From Sphingomonas_E sp042693015 (GTDB taxonomy: Bacteria; Pseudomonadota; Alphaproteobacteria; Sphingomonadales; Sphingomonadaceae): DNA of 64,000 nucleotides. Under the pieces are notes generated by a model, which made no database searches, was not told the origin of the DNA, and worked only from the letters and a program-made list of their open reading frames with translations. The translations under genes were made by a program, and so were the position numbers. This document shows positions 16,456-25,543 of this stretch, in pieces. How positions within the stretch are numbered: position 1 is the stretch's first letter; every line of letters starts with the position of its first letter. The stretch spans positions 186,001 through 250,000 of the forward strand of contig NZ_CP170544.1 of assembly GCF_042693015.1 (NCBI RefSeq). Reading direction: 5' to 3'.

Positions 16456-17502
16456 ATGCCCGTCGACAGCGCCGTCGCGATTCCCGAAATGCTTCTCGCC
16501 TGGTACGACCGATCGGCGCGGCGCCTGCCTTGGCGCGCGCCGCCGGGGACGCCGCCGACTGATCCCTATCGCGTCTGGCTTTCCGAAGTGATGCTGCAGC
16601 AGACGACGGTGGCGGCGGTCGGCCGCTACTTCGCAGAATTCACCCGGCGCTGGCCGACGGTGGGGGCGCTGGCGGCAGCCGCGGACGAGGACGTCATGAG
16701 CGCCTGGGCCGGCCTCGGCTATTATGCGCGGGCGCGCAACCTGATCGCCTGCGCGCGGGCCGTGGCAGCGGCAGGCGGGCGCTTTCCCGACACCGAGGCG
16801 GGTTTGAGAGCGCTGCCGGGCGTGGGCGACTATACGGCGGCGGCGGTCGCGGCGATCGCCTTCGGCAGGCGGGCGGTGGTGGTCGACGCCAATGTCGAGC
16901 GCGTCGTGGCGCGGCTGTTCGCGATCGACACACCGCTGCCGGGCGGAAAGAGCAGGATTCGCGAGGGCGCCGACAGCATCACCCCCGATGCCCGCGCCGG
17001 CGATTTCGCGCAGGCGATGATGGATCTGGGGGCGACGATCTGCACGCCGAAGCGGCCGGCCTGCGCGATCTGCCCGATCCGCGAACATTGCGCAGGCTTC
17101 GCGCTGGGCGATCCCGAACGCCTGCCGGTGAAGGCTGCCAAGGCTGCGCGGCCAACGCGCAAGGGCACCGCTTTCTGGCTCGAATCGGATGGCCATGTGC
17201 TGCTGGTCCGTCGGCCCGACAAGGGGATGCTGGGGGGCATGCGCGCGCTGCCGAGCGGGCCGTGGACCGACGAGGAGCCGGGACTGGTCGGCGCCCCGGC
17301 CACGAGCAACTGGCAGGAGGTGGGCAATGTCGCCCATATCTTCACCCATTTCGCGCTCGATCTCTCGGTGCGCAGCAGCACCGCGCACGATCGCTCCGCC
17401 GAAGGCGAATGGTGGCCTATCGACAGAATAAACGACGCGGGCCTCCCCACCCTGTTTGCAAAGGCCGCCGCCGTCGCCCAGAAAGCGCGCGGGAAAAGAT
17501 GA
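16456..17502 (+). CDS. mutY: A/G-specific adenine DNA glycosylase
   Basis: Removes adenine mispaired with 8-oxoguanine. The 348-residue protein starts at 16456 (MPVDSAVAIPEM); longer frames overlap the divergent gene. It has VMLQQTTVAAVGRYF with the catalytic Glu, the helix-hairpin-helix LPGVGDYTAAAVAAIAFG, catalytic Asp in VVVDANVERV, and four cluster cysteines at 196, 203, 206 and 212 (C-x6-C-x2-C-x5-C) for [4Fe-4S]. The C-terminal Nudix-like domain that reads 8-oxoG is present (LLVRRPDKGMLGGM). It overlaps nudC by ATGA, giving a base-repair and nucleotide-clean-up pair. Confidence 0.97.
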   Translation: MPVDSAVAIPEMLLAWYDRSARRLPWRAPPGTPPTDPYRVWLSEVMLQQTTVAAVGRYFAEFTRRWPTVGALAAAADEDVMSAWAGLGYYARARNLIACARAVAAAGGRFPDTEAGLRALPGVGDYTAAAVAAIAFGRRAVVVDANVERVVARLFAIDTPLPGGKSRIREGADSITPDARAGDFAQAMMDLGATICTPKRPACAICPIREHCAGFALGDPERLPVKAAKAARPTRKGTAFWLESDGHVLLVRRPDKGMLGGMRALPSGPWTDEEPGLVGAPATSNWQEVGNVAHIFTHFALDLSVRSSTAHDRSAEGEWWPIDRINDAGLPTLFAKAAAVAQKARGKR

Positions 17503-18398
17503 GGATGACAGGCATGGCCAGCGCGCAGGATTTCATCAGGCCAGGCTTTACGGGATCGCCGCTCGAACGGATCGATAATGAGCGCGATCATCCTGGCATG
17601 TTTGAAGCGCGTCAGGCCGACCCCAATGCCCGGCTGCTGAAGATGACCGGGCTCGATCCGGTTGCGACAGCAGAAGGGCGGCTCGACTGGGCACCGCTGT
17701 CCGAGGCGCCGGGCGGCGTGGAATTGGCGCTGCTGGGGCTGATCGACGACGCGCCGCGCTTCGTGGCGCTGGAGCAGCAGGCGGCCGGCAGCAACCATAA
17801 TCTGATCTGGCGCCTGCTCGATGGCCTGCCCGAAGGCGAGGCCGGCACCTATGCCGCGGCGCGCAGCCTGATCGACTGGCATTCACGGCATCGCTTCTGC
17901 GCCAACTGCGGCAGCGCCACCGTCACCTTCCGCGCGGGCTGGGCACGGCGCTGCGGCGGATGCGGCGCCGAACATTTCCCCCGCACCGACCCCGTCGTCA
18001 TCATGCTCGCCGAATATCAGGGCCGCGTGCTGATCGGCCGCCAGCCGCGCTTCCCCGCTGGGCGCTATTCGGCGCTCGCAGGCTTCATCGAGGTCGGCGA
18101 ATCGATCGAGGAGGCGGTGGCGCGGGAATTGTTCGAGGAAGCCGGCGTCCGCGCGACCGGCGTCCGCTATCTCGCCAGCCAGCCCTGGCCCTTCCCGTCA
18201 TCGCTGATGATGGCCTGCATCGCGCCGGTCGAATCGGATGCCGTTACGCTCGACGACAACGAACTGGAACATGCGATGTGGGTCGACCGCGATCAGGTGA
18301 TGGCGGCGCTGGCGGGCGATCCTGCGGCGCCCTTCATCGCGCCCCCGCCTTATGCCATCGCCCACACCCTGTTCTCGCGCTGGGTGGCGGGGGCTTAG
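17499..18398 (+). CDS. nudC: NAD(+)/NADH diphosphatase NudC
   Basis: Nudix hydrolase that cleaves NADH and NAD and can remove NAD caps from RNA. It has an N-terminal domain, a zinc ribbon (FCANCGSATV ... RCGGCGAEHFPR), the Nudix box GFIEVGESIEEAVARELFEE and, just after it, the diagnostic SQPWPFPSSLM. From the ATG at 17499, overlapping the mutY stop by ATGA, it is 299 residues; the ATG at 17514 with GAGGA upstream is equally plausible. Translation is probably coupled to mutY. Confidence 0.95.
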   Translation: MRMTGMASAQDFIRPGFTGSPLERIDNERDHPGMFEARQADPNARLLKMTGLDPVATAEGRLDWAPLSEAPGGVELALLGLIDDAPRFVALEQQAAGSNHNLIWRLLDGLPEGEAGTYAAARSLIDWHSRHRFCANCGSATVTFRAGWARRCGGCGAEHFPRTDPVVIMLAEYQGRVLIGRQPRFPAGRYSALAGFIEVGESIEEAVARELFEEAGVRATGVRYLASQPWPFPSSLMMACIAPVESDAVTLDDNELEHAMWVDRDQVMAALAGDPAAPFIAPPPYAIAHTLFSRWVAGA

Positions 18399-18418
18399 CC
18401 TCTCATCCCACCGTTCAC

Positions 18419-18444
18419 GTCATCCCGGCTTTCGCTGGGATGAC
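18419..18444. repeat. Single family A palindrome between nudC and pheA
   Basis: A 26-nt hairpin unit, core CCCGGCTTTCGCTGGG, within the convergent spacer, followed by a partial second copy (CTGGGATGACGTGAC, about 18454-18468). It may serve as a shared 3' end structure. Confidence 0.75.
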
Positions 18445-18473
18445 GGGATGGGGCTGGGATGACGTGACGGAAA

Positions 18474-19367
18474 CTACGCGCCCCGCGCGCGCGCCTGCGG
18501 ATAGGTGCCGAGGATACGCACCCATTTCGAGTGGAAGGCCAGTTCCTCCAGCGCGCGGGCGACGGCCGGATCTTCCGGGTGTCCCTCGATATCGGCATAG
18601 AATTCGGTCGCGGCGAAGGTGCCGCCGCGCTGGTAGCTTTCCAGCTTCGTCATGTTGACGCCGTTGGTCGCGAAACCGCCCATCGCCTTGTAGAGCGCGG
18701 CGGGGATGTTCTTCACCTCGAAGATGAAGGTGGTCATCACCGGGCCGACCGGCCGTTCGGCATGGTTTTCCAGCGCCAGGATCACGAAGCGTGTCATGTT
18801 GTGCTCGGCATCCTCCAGCCCGTCGGCGAGGATCTTCAGGCCATAGAGGTCGGCGGCGGCCGGCGGCGCGATGGCGGCGGTCTCGGGCTGGCCGAGTTCG
18901 GCCACCAGCGCCGCGGCGCCGGCGGTATCGGCATAAGTAACCGGACGAATCCCGCGCGAACGCAGCCAGTGACGGCACTGGCCCAGGGCCTGCGGATGGC
19001 TCATCACCTCGGCAATCTTCGCTTGCGTATCGATGCCCATCAGCGCGTAGCGGATCGGCAGGAAATGCTCGCCGGTGATCACCAGCCCGGATTCAGGCAG
19101 TAGGAAATGGATGTCGGCGACGCGGCCGTGCAGCGAATTTTCGATCGGAATCATCGCACGCTCAGCGCGCCCTTCGCGCACCGCATCGATTGCATCCTCG
19201 AAGCTGAAACATGGCAGTGCCAGCCCGTCGGGAAAGGCCTGATCCACCGCGATGTGCGAATTGGCACCGGGTGCGCCCTGAAAGGCGACGGCGCGATGCG
19301 GTTCGGCCTCGGCGGCGGCGGCCATCTGCGCGACGAGCGCGCGGGCGGGTGCGGGATAGCTTTCCAT
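18474..19367 (-). CDS. pheA: Prephenate dehydratase
   Basis: Makes phenylpyruvate from prephenate, the committed step to phenylalanine. It is monofunctional (297 residues; no chorismate mutase domain). VAFQGAPGANSHIA opens the catalytic domain, IPIENSLHGRV is the conserved mid motif, and HNMTRFVIL carries the essential Thr-Arg-Phe. The C-terminal ACT domain follows (KLESYQRGGTFAATEFYADIEG), so feedback inhibition by phenylalanine is likely. It is divergent from the cytochrome c gene across about 190 bp. No attenuator with a Phe leader peptide was seen. Confidence 0.96.
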   Translation of the reverse strand: MESYPAPARALVAQMAAAAEAEPHRAVAFQGAPGANSHIAVDQAFPDGLALPCFSFEDAIDAVREGRAERAMIPIENSLHGRVADIHFLLPESGLVITGEHFLPIRYALMGIDTQAKIAEVMSHPQALGQCRHWLRSRGIRPVTYADTAGAAALVAELGQPETAAIAPPAAADLYGLKILADGLEDAEHNMTRFVILALENHAERPVGPVMTTFIFEVKNIPAALYKAMGGFATNGVNMTKLESYQRGGTFAATEFYADIEGHPEDPAVARALEELAFHSKWVRILGTYPQARARGA

Positions 19368-19557
19368 GTCGGCGCGCGATTAAGCGAGTGCGAGAGCTTG
19401 GGCAATCGCCTGTTTCGAGCACGTCTTTTGAGGGCAGTTTTTAAGAACGATTCGCAAATATCATGCCACGCTTGCGGTGCAGCACATGCGAATCTAAAGG
19501 GAGCGCGCTTTTTGTCGCGCATGGGAGGCGCGACCCCCAGGAGGTTTCGGAAGAGGC

Positions 19558-20205
19558 ATGGAAAACCGTTTCAACACCATTGCCGGTTGGGCGCTTGCCG
19601 GCGGTATCGCGGCGCTCGGGCTCTCGATCCTCACGGGTGAATATTTCAAGGGCCACCGGCCCGAGAAGATGGGCTACGTCGTTGAAGGCGTTGAGGAAGA
19701 AGGTGCCGGCGGCGCCGCCGAGGCCGAAAAGCCGATCGAATTCTACCTCGCCAGCGCCGATCCGGCCAAGGGCGCCGATGTGTTCAAGAAGTGCGCGGCC
19801 TGCCACAATGCCGATAAGGGCGGCGCCAATGCGCTCGGCCCGAACCTGTGGGGTGCGTTGGGCAAGCCGCACGGCCATGTCCCCGGCTTCGCTTATTCTC
19901 CCGCGCTGAAGGGTGTCCCGGGCACCTGGGACTGGAAGAGCATGAGCGACTGGCTGCATAACCCGAAGAAATATGCGCCCGGCACCAAGATGACCTTCGC
20001 TGGCCTTTCCAAGCCGGAAGATCGCGCCAACGTCATCGCCTATCTCAACCAGCAGAGCGACAGCCCGCTGCCGATGCCGGCGGCTCCGGCGGAAACCGCT
20101 GCGGCGCCGGCCGAAGGCGCGGCGCCCGCGGACGGCAATGCGACCGCGGAAGCCGCTCCGGTTGCCGGCAACGAGGCTGCGCCCGCGCCTGCCGCTGCGC
20201 ACTGA
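19558..20205 (+). CDS. Membrane-anchored class I cytochrome c
   Basis: Electron carrier of the CycM/cytochrome c552 type, 215 residues. The uncleaved N-terminal anchor NTIAGWALAGGIAALGLSIL is followed by an acidic linker and a single haem domain with CAACH at residues 79-83. The axial Met is in GTKMTFAGL (about 144). The last 50 residues are Ala/Pro/Glu rich (AETAAAPAEGAAP) and probably disordered. In alphaproteobacteria such proteins carry electrons from the bc1 complex to cytochrome c oxidase at the periplasmic face. The ATG follows AGGAGG by about 10 nt. The partner is inferred from the family. Confidence 0.93.
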   Translation: MENRFNTIAGWALAGGIAALGLSILTGEYFKGHRPEKMGYVVEGVEEEGAGGAAEAEKPIEFYLASADPAKGADVFKKCAACHNADKGGANALGPNLWGALGKPHGHVPGFAYSPALKGVPGTWDWKSMSDWLHNPKKYAPGTKMTFAGLSKPEDRANVIAYLNQQSDSPLPMPAAPAETAAAPAEGAAPADGNATAEAAPVAGNEAAPAPAAAH

Positions 20206-20220
20206 TCCATTGCGCTGACG

Positions 20221-20271
20221 AAAAGGGGCCGGTGCTTCCTCCTTCGCGGGAGGTGGCATCGGCCCTTTTCG
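20221..20271. terminator. Bidirectional terminator between cytochrome c and YciI-like genes
   Basis: AAAAGGGGCCGGTG at 20221 pairs with CATCGGCCCTTTTC near 20257-20270, including some G-T pairs. A-rich and T-rich flanks let it work for both convergent genes. Confidence 0.7.
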
Positions 20272-20296
20272 ATTCTGGTTCCGCGAATACTGCCGC

Positions 20297-20719
20297 TCAG
20301 CGATCCGCGAGCTTCTCGCGCAGGCGGTCTTCCTGCGCCGCGATCTCCGGGGTCATCGCATCGCCGAAATCCTCCGCCTCGAAGATCGGGCGAATCTCGA
20401 TCTCGCTGGGGCCGTACATCGGATTGGGGCAGCGCTTCACCCATTCCACCGCTTCGGCCATGTCCTTGACCTGCCAGAGCCAAAAGCCGGCAACCAGTTC
20501 ATTGGTCTGGCTGAACGGCCCGTCGATGACTTCACGGCTGGCACCGTCGAAACGGATTCTTTTTCCGCGCGATGACGGGTGAAGCCCTTCACCACCGAGC
20601 ATGATGCCCGCATCGACCAGCGCCTCATTATATTTGCCCATCGCTTCCAGCAGCTCGGTCGTCGGCACCGCACCCGTTTCGCTGTCGGTCGTCGCCTTCA
20701 CCAGCACCATCACGCGCAT
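20297..20719 (-). CDS. YciI/YCII-related domain protein
   Basis: Small cytoplasmic protein of the YCII-related (DUF1428/PhnB-neighbour) type, 140 residues from 20719, where GAGGAGAAGG lies just upstream; the longer frame from 20740 adds MDQRRRV and buries that ribosome site. It has MVLVKATTDSETG, a ligand-pocket stretch DGPFSQTNELVAGFWLWQV and WVKRCPNPM. Family members are predicted ferredoxin-like dimers, and some sit with ECF sigma factors, but none is seen here. The function is unknown. Confidence 0.8.
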   Translation of the reverse strand: MRVMVLVKATTDSETGAVPTTELLEAMGKYNEALVDAGIMLGGEGLHPSSRGKRIRFDGASREVIDGPFSQTNELVAGFWLWQVKDMAEAVEWVKRCPNPMYGPSEIEIRPIFEAEDFGDAMTPEIAAQEDRLREKLADR

Positions 20720-20955
20720 CACCCTTCTCCTCTGATCCATTCAAGGCCCCAAGGACGGAGGAGAACGCCTGAAGCCGACAGAGCGAAAGGAATTTTTTTG
20801 TCGATCGCCCGGTGCATGCCTTCTTTTGCTTCTGGCGCCGGCGCTGTGCTTTGCTATCCACCACGATATCCGTTGAAGCCGGCCGCGTGCCGCGCCATGA
20901 TTGCACCGACAGGGCACAATGTCCGCAAAGGGCCATCCAGGAGTTTCCCCACGTC

Positions 20956-21699
20956 ATGAAGATCGATTTCCGCTGGGCCGTCGCCGCGCTCGCTCTCACC
21001 GCTGCCGGCTGCGGCAAGCAGGATGCTGCCGACTCCTCTGCCGCTGGTAATGCCGCGGCGCCCGCGGCAACTGCGGCGGGGCAGGACTGGACGGAAACCG
21101 TGGCGACCACGCCCGAAGGCGGCTTCCGCATGGGCAACCCGGATGCGCCGGTGAAGCTGGTCGAATATGCTTCGCTCACCTGCCCGCACTGCGCCGATTT
21201 CTCGATCAACGGTTCGCCCAAGCTGAAGGCGAACTATGTCCGCACCGGCAAGGTGAGCTGGGAATTCCGCACCTTCGTGCTCAACCCGGTCGATGTCGCC
21301 GTCTCGCTGATGGCGCGCTGCCAGGGCGAAGGACCGTTCTTCAAGCTGGTTGAAGAAACCTATGCCGAGCAGAAGAATTGGGGCGCCAACATCTCCAAGA
21401 TCTCGAATGCGGAAATCACCCGCATCCAGGGCCTGCCGGAAAACCAGCAGTTCGGTGCGCTGGCCGCTGCGTCGGGCATGGACCAATTCTATCGCGCGCG
21501 CGGCCTGTCCAAGGAAAAGGCCGATCAGTGCCTCGGCGACAAGGCCGGCCTCGACAAGCTGCTCGCCATCCGCGATCGCGGCGCGAACCAGGACAAGATC
21601 ACCGGCACGCCAAGCTTCATCATCAACGGCCAGCTTGCCGAAGGCGTGTTTGACATCAACACCTTGTCGGCGGCGCTCGACAAGGCGCTCGGCGGCTGA
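20956..21699 (+). CDS. DsbA-family lipoprotein thiol oxidoreductase
   Basis: Periplasmic thioredoxin-fold protein, 247 residues. The start at 20956 gives a lipoprotein signal MKIDFRWAVAALALTAAGC with lipid attachment at Cys19. An Ala-rich spacer precedes the domain, so it should be tethered to a membrane. The active site is CPHC at 76-79 (LVEYASLTCPHCAD), and cis-Pro is in GTPSFIINGQL. It lies 35 bp before smc, and a DsbA-smc arrangement is recurrent in alphaproteobacteria. It is close in sequence to the soluble paralogue at 15187-15879, suggesting duplication with split location. Confidence 0.9.
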   Translation: MKIDFRWAVAALALTAAGCGKQDAADSSAAGNAAAPAATAAGQDWTETVATTPEGGFRMGNPDAPVKLVEYASLTCPHCADFSINGSPKLKANYVRTGKVSWEFRTFVLNPVDVAVSLMARCQGEGPFFKLVEETYAEQKNWGANISKISNAEITRIQGLPENQQFGALAAASGMDQFYRARGLSKEKADQCLGDKAGLDKLLAIRDRGANQDKITGTPSFIINGQLAEGVFDINTLSAALDKALGG

Positions 21700-21734
21700 T
21701 CGCGGCCGCGTCGGGGGGAGGGGCGTAACGCGCC

Positions 21735-24700
21735 ATGCGGATCAGGCGGCTCAAGCTCGCGGGCTTCAAGAGCTTCGTCGAACCCTCCGAACTGCGGATC
21801 GAGCCGGGGCTGACGGGGATCGTCGGCCCCAATGGCTGCGGCAAATCCAACCTGCTCGAAGCGATCCGCTGGGCGATGGGCGAAAGCTCCGCCAAGTCGA
21901 TGCGCGGCGGCGGGATGGAAGACGTCATCTTCGCCGGCACCACCACCCGGCCCGCGCGCGATTTCGCCGAAGTCTCGATCCTCGTTGATCGCGCGGCGAG
22001 CGGTGACGGCCAGGATGGCGAGGTCGAGATCGTCCGCCGGATCGAGCGCGGCGCCGGCTCCGCTTACCGTCTCAACGGCCGCGATGTTCGGGCCAAGGAT
22101 GTCGCCTTGCTGTTCGCCGATGCGGCGACGGGCGCCCATTCGCCGGCTTTGGTCAGCCAGGGCCGCATCGCTGCCGTCATCGCTGCCAAACCCGCCGAAC
22201 GCCGGATGATGCTGGAGGAAGCGGCGGGGATCGCCGGGCTCCATGTCCGCCGCAAGGATGCCGAACAGAAGCTCCGCGCGACCGAGACCAATCTCAACCG
22301 CCTCGACGAACTGCTGGCCGACATGGAGGTGCGCGGCAATGCGTTGAAGCGGCAGGCGCGGGCGGCCGAACGCTATCGCCTGCTGTCCGATCAGATCCGC
22401 ACGGCCGAAGCCAAGCTGATCTTCGCCCGCTGGCGTGAGGCGGCGCAGGCGGCCGATGTCGCGAAGAAGGAGGCCGAAGCCGCTGATGCGCTGGTCCAGG
22501 CCGCGACCGAGGCGCAGCGCGCCACCGCGGCCCGTCAGGCGGAAGCGGTGCGGCTGGTCGGCGATGCCCGCGCGGCGGCGCAGACGAGCCGCGAAGCTGC
22601 GGCGGAGGCGGGGCATCAACTCGCCACCCTGCGTTCCGAACGGGCCGCGCTCGAACGCCGCATTGCCGAACTCAAGGCGCAGGGCGAAACCCTGGCACGC
22701 GATCGGGCGCGCGAAGATACGCTCGCGGTCGACGCCTCCGCCGCGCTCGCCCGGCTGGCGGAGGAGGACAAGGCCTTGGTCGCGGGCCGCACCGCCGCCG
22801 AGGCCGAACAAGCGAGCTTCACGACGCGCCTTGCCGCTGCCGAAACCGCTGCCCGCGATGCCGAGGTAGCACTCGCCCACGCCGTCGCCGAGCAGGCCGC
22901 CGAGCAGGCGGAGGTCCGCGTGGCGCAGGCCGCATTCGCCGCCGCGCGTCAGCGACTCCAGCGCGCCGAGGTCGATCATGCCCGCGCCGCCGCCGAGGTT
23001 GCGGCGCTGCCCGATGCCGAACCGCTACTTGAAAAACAGCATCAGGCTATTGCCGCCCGCGATGCCGCGCAGGTGGCGTCTGCGCAGGTGCTGACAGCCA
23101 TCGCAGAGGCAGAGCGCGGTCGCGACGCAGCGGCCGCGAAGCGGGAAGCCGCCGAATCCTCCAATGCTTCTGCGCGGGCGACGCTTGCTGCACTGGAAAG
23201 CGAGGTGGCTGCTTTAACCCGTGCCACGACGGTTGATCCGCAGGGTGACGAGGCGCTCAGCCAGGTTCGCGCCGTACCGGGCTATGAACGTGCGCTCGCT
23301 GCTGCCCTCGGAGATGATCTTTCCGCGGCAATCGGCGCCCAGGGGAAGCGCCGCTGGTCGGGCGTCGATCCACAGGCCAGTGACCCGCCACTGGCCTCCG
23401 GGGTGGAGCCACTTGCGCCTGCGGTCACGGCGCCGGCAGAACTCAGTCGACGGCTGTTGCAGGTAGGGGTCGTCGATGTGGACGATGGGAGCCTTCCGCT
23501 GGCCGTGGGGCAGCGCCTCGTCACCCGTGACGGTCGCATGCGCCGTTGGGACGGTTTCGTGGCGGAGGATATCGGCGCAGCCGCCGCTGAACGCCTGATC
23601 CGGGTTAATCGGCTCGCTTCCCTCCAAGCGCAGCTTCCGTCCGCTCGCGAAGCGGTGGATGCCGCCGCCGCCGCAATGGCCGAGGCGCAGGCCGATCTTG
23701 CTACTACCAAGGCCGCGATCGACGATGGCCGTCGCCGCCTCGCTGAGGCCGAAGCGCAGGCCCGCACGGCTGCCCGCGATGCCGATGCCGCGGGCACCGC
23801 GATCGAACGCCTCGCCGGCCAGCGCGCCACGCTCGACCAGCGCAGCGAACGCGCCGCCGCCGAACGCGACGAAGCCGCTGCCGCCACGGCCCAGGCCGAA
23901 GCCGCCGTCGCCGCGCTGCCCGATGGCGAGGCGACCCGCCACAGGGTCGATCATCTCCGACTTGCCAGCGACGCCGCCCGCGCTTCTCTTGTGGAGATCC
24001 GGGCCGGGCTTTCGGCGCTGCGCCAGCGAGCGGAAGCCGATGCCGCTCGCCTGGAGGCCGTCCGCGCCGAATCGAAGAGCTGGCGGTCGCGCGCCGGCGA
24101 TGCCTCCCGCCGCATCGACGAAATGGCGAAGCGCGCCGATGCGGTCGCACGCGAAGCCGAATCGCTCGCCGAAGCCCCTGCGCAACTGGACGGGCGGATC
24201 GCCGAATTGGAAGCCGAGACCAAAACCGCCGAAGCCGCCGCTGCCGCCGCGCGCGAGGCGGAGCGCGCGGCCGAGGAGCAATTGCGCGTCGCCGAAAAAT
24301 CAGCGGCCGATGCCGGCGAAGCGATGAGCACCGCGCGCGAAGCCCGCGCCGGCGCCGTCGCCCGGCACGAGAATCAGGAAATGCGCCGTGTCGAGATGGG
24401 CCGCATTTCCGGCGAACGCTTCGGCTGCCCAGCGCCTGTGCTGCCCGAGAAAGCGGGCTTCACCAGTGCGGAAGTCGGCGATGCCGGCACGCAATCGGCG
24501 ACGCTCGATCGCCTGACTGCGGATCGCGAGCGGCTAGGCCCCGTCAATCTGGTGGCAGAGACCGAACTGGCCGAGTTGGAGGAGGCTCGCGTCAAGGGAC
24601 AGGCGGAGCGGGACGAGCTGGGTGAGGCGATAAACCGTCTGCGCGGTTCGATCGGCAGCCTGAACCGTGAGGGCAGGGCGCGGCTGCTCGCTGCATTCGA

Positions 24701-25160
24701 GGCGGTCGACCAGCATTTCCGCCGCCTGTTCACGACCTTGTTCGCAGGCGGCGAAGCGCATCTCGCACTCACCGAATCGGATGATCCGCTGGAGGCCGGG
24801 CTGGAGATCATGGCCCAGCCGCCGGGCAAGAAGCTCGCGGCGCTGACCCTGCTTTCGGGCGGCGAACAGGCACTGACGGCGGTTGCGTTGATCTTCGCTT
24901 TGTTCCTAACGAACCCCGCGCCGATCTGCGTTCTCGACGAGGTCGATGCGCCGCTCGACGACGCCAATATCGAGCGTTTCTGCGATCTGCTCGATCGCAT
25001 GACGCAGGAAACCGAGACGCGCTACCTGATCGTCACCCACAATGCGGTGACGATGGCGCGAATGCACCGCCTGTTCGGCGTGACGATGGTGGAGCGCGGC
25101 GTGAGCCGGCTGGTTTCGGTCGATCTCGGCGGCGCGGAACGGCTGCTGGCGGCGGAGTGA
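21735..25160 (+). CDS. smc: Chromosome partition protein SMC
   Basis: ATPase of the condensin-like SMC-ScpAB complex that loops and segregates the chromosome. The N-terminal head has Walker A GPNGCGKSNLLEA near residue 33. Long Ala/Glu/Arg-rich coiled coils flank a hinge of about 150 residues (around 490-640). The C-terminal head carries the signature LSGGEQALTAVALIFALF and Walker B PICVLDEVDAPLDDAN. At 1141 residues it is normal. The second half of the coil is very Ala-rich, which suits the GC content. scpA and scpB are not in the window. Confidence 0.97.
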   Translation: MRIRRLKLAGFKSFVEPSELRIEPGLTGIVGPNGCGKSNLLEAIRWAMGESSAKSMRGGGMEDVIFAGTTTRPARDFAEVSILVDRAASGDGQDGEVEIVRRIERGAGSAYRLNGRDVRAKDVALLFADAATGAHSPALVSQGRIAAVIAAKPAERRMMLEEAAGIAGLHVRRKDAEQKLRATETNLNRLDELLADMEVRGNALKRQARAAERYRLLSDQIRTAEAKLIFARWREAAQAADVAKKEAEAADALVQAATEAQRATAARQAEAVRLVGDARAAAQTSREAAAEAGHQLATLRSERAALERRIAELKAQGETLARDRAREDTLAVDASAALARLAEEDKALVAGRTAAEAEQASFTTRLAAAETAARDAEVALAHAVAEQAAEQAEVRVAQAAFAAARQRLQRAEVDHARAAAEVAALPDAEPLLEKQHQAIAARDAAQVASAQVLTAIAEAERGRDAAAAKREAAESSNASARATLAALESEVAALTRATTVDPQGDEALSQVRAVPGYERALAAALGDDLSAAIGAQGKRRWSGVDPQASDPPLASGVEPLAPAVTAPAELSRRLLQVGVVDVDDGSLPLAVGQRLVTRDGRMRRWDGFVAEDIGAAAAERLIRVNRLASLQAQLPSAREAVDAAAAAMAEAQADLATTKAAIDDGRRRLAEAEAQARTAARDADAAGTAIERLAGQRATLDQRSERAAAERDEAAAATAQAEAAVAALPDGEATRHRVDHLRLASDAARASLVEIRAGLSALRQRAEADAARLEAVRAESKSWRSRAGDASRRIDEMAKRADAVAREAESLAEAPAQLDGRIAELEAETKTAEAAAAAAREAERAAEEQLRVAEKSAADAGEAMSTAREARAGAVARHENQEMRRVEMGRISGERFGCPAPVLPEKAGFTSAEVGDAGTQSATLDRLTADRERLGPVNLVAETELAELEEARVKGQAERDELGEAINRLRGSIGSLNREGRARLLAAFEAVDQHFRRLFTTLFAGGEAHLALTESDDPLEAGLEIMAQPPGKKLAALTLLSGGEQALTAVALIFALFLTNPAPICVLDEVDAPLDDANIERFCDLLDRMTQETETRYLIVTHNAVTMARMHRLFGVTMVERGVSRLVSVDLGGAERLLAAE

Positions 25161-25270
25161 ACTGGCTGGACCGGCCGCACATCAACGACCGCTAACGAGG
25201 ATTTCCGACCAAAAGCGGACTGTCAGGACGCGCCGACATTGCGGACGATCGACGATGTTTATGCTTCATC

Positions 25271-25428
25271 GTCACCCCGGACTTGTTCCGGGGTCCACCG
25301 CCAGGCTGGGCGAATTCCTAACGGTTCAGGTCTGGGCAGCGTCGCCTGATTCTAGATGCAGCGCCGGCACTCGATCATCAATGCCAGTGCGTGTGTAACG
25401 GTGGACCCCGGAACAAGTCCGGGGTGAC
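25271..25428. repeat. Inverted pair of family C palindromes
   Basis: Perfect 29-nt inverted arms at 25271-25299 and 25400-25428, each containing CCCCGGACTTGTTCCGGGG or its complement, enclose 100 bp. The arms are palindromic themselves. The size and layout resemble a REPIN or a very small MITE. Confidence 0.9.
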
Positions 25429-25429
25429 G

Positions 25430-25454
25430 AGGGGGCAATTTCCCCCTACTTTTT
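25430..25454 (+). terminator. Weak terminator-like hairpin
   Basis: AGGGGG CAATTT CCCCCT forms a 6-bp stem followed within 3 nt by TTTTT. It is 270 nt after the smc stop and could end smc read-through transcripts. Confidence 0.45.
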
Positions 25455-25543
25455 AGAGCTTCAGCGTCTTAGGACTGCCGCCCGAAACCAGACCTTCGTC
25501 AATTAACGGATTAGCCCCGCGACCGGCACTCGAACACGCCCGT

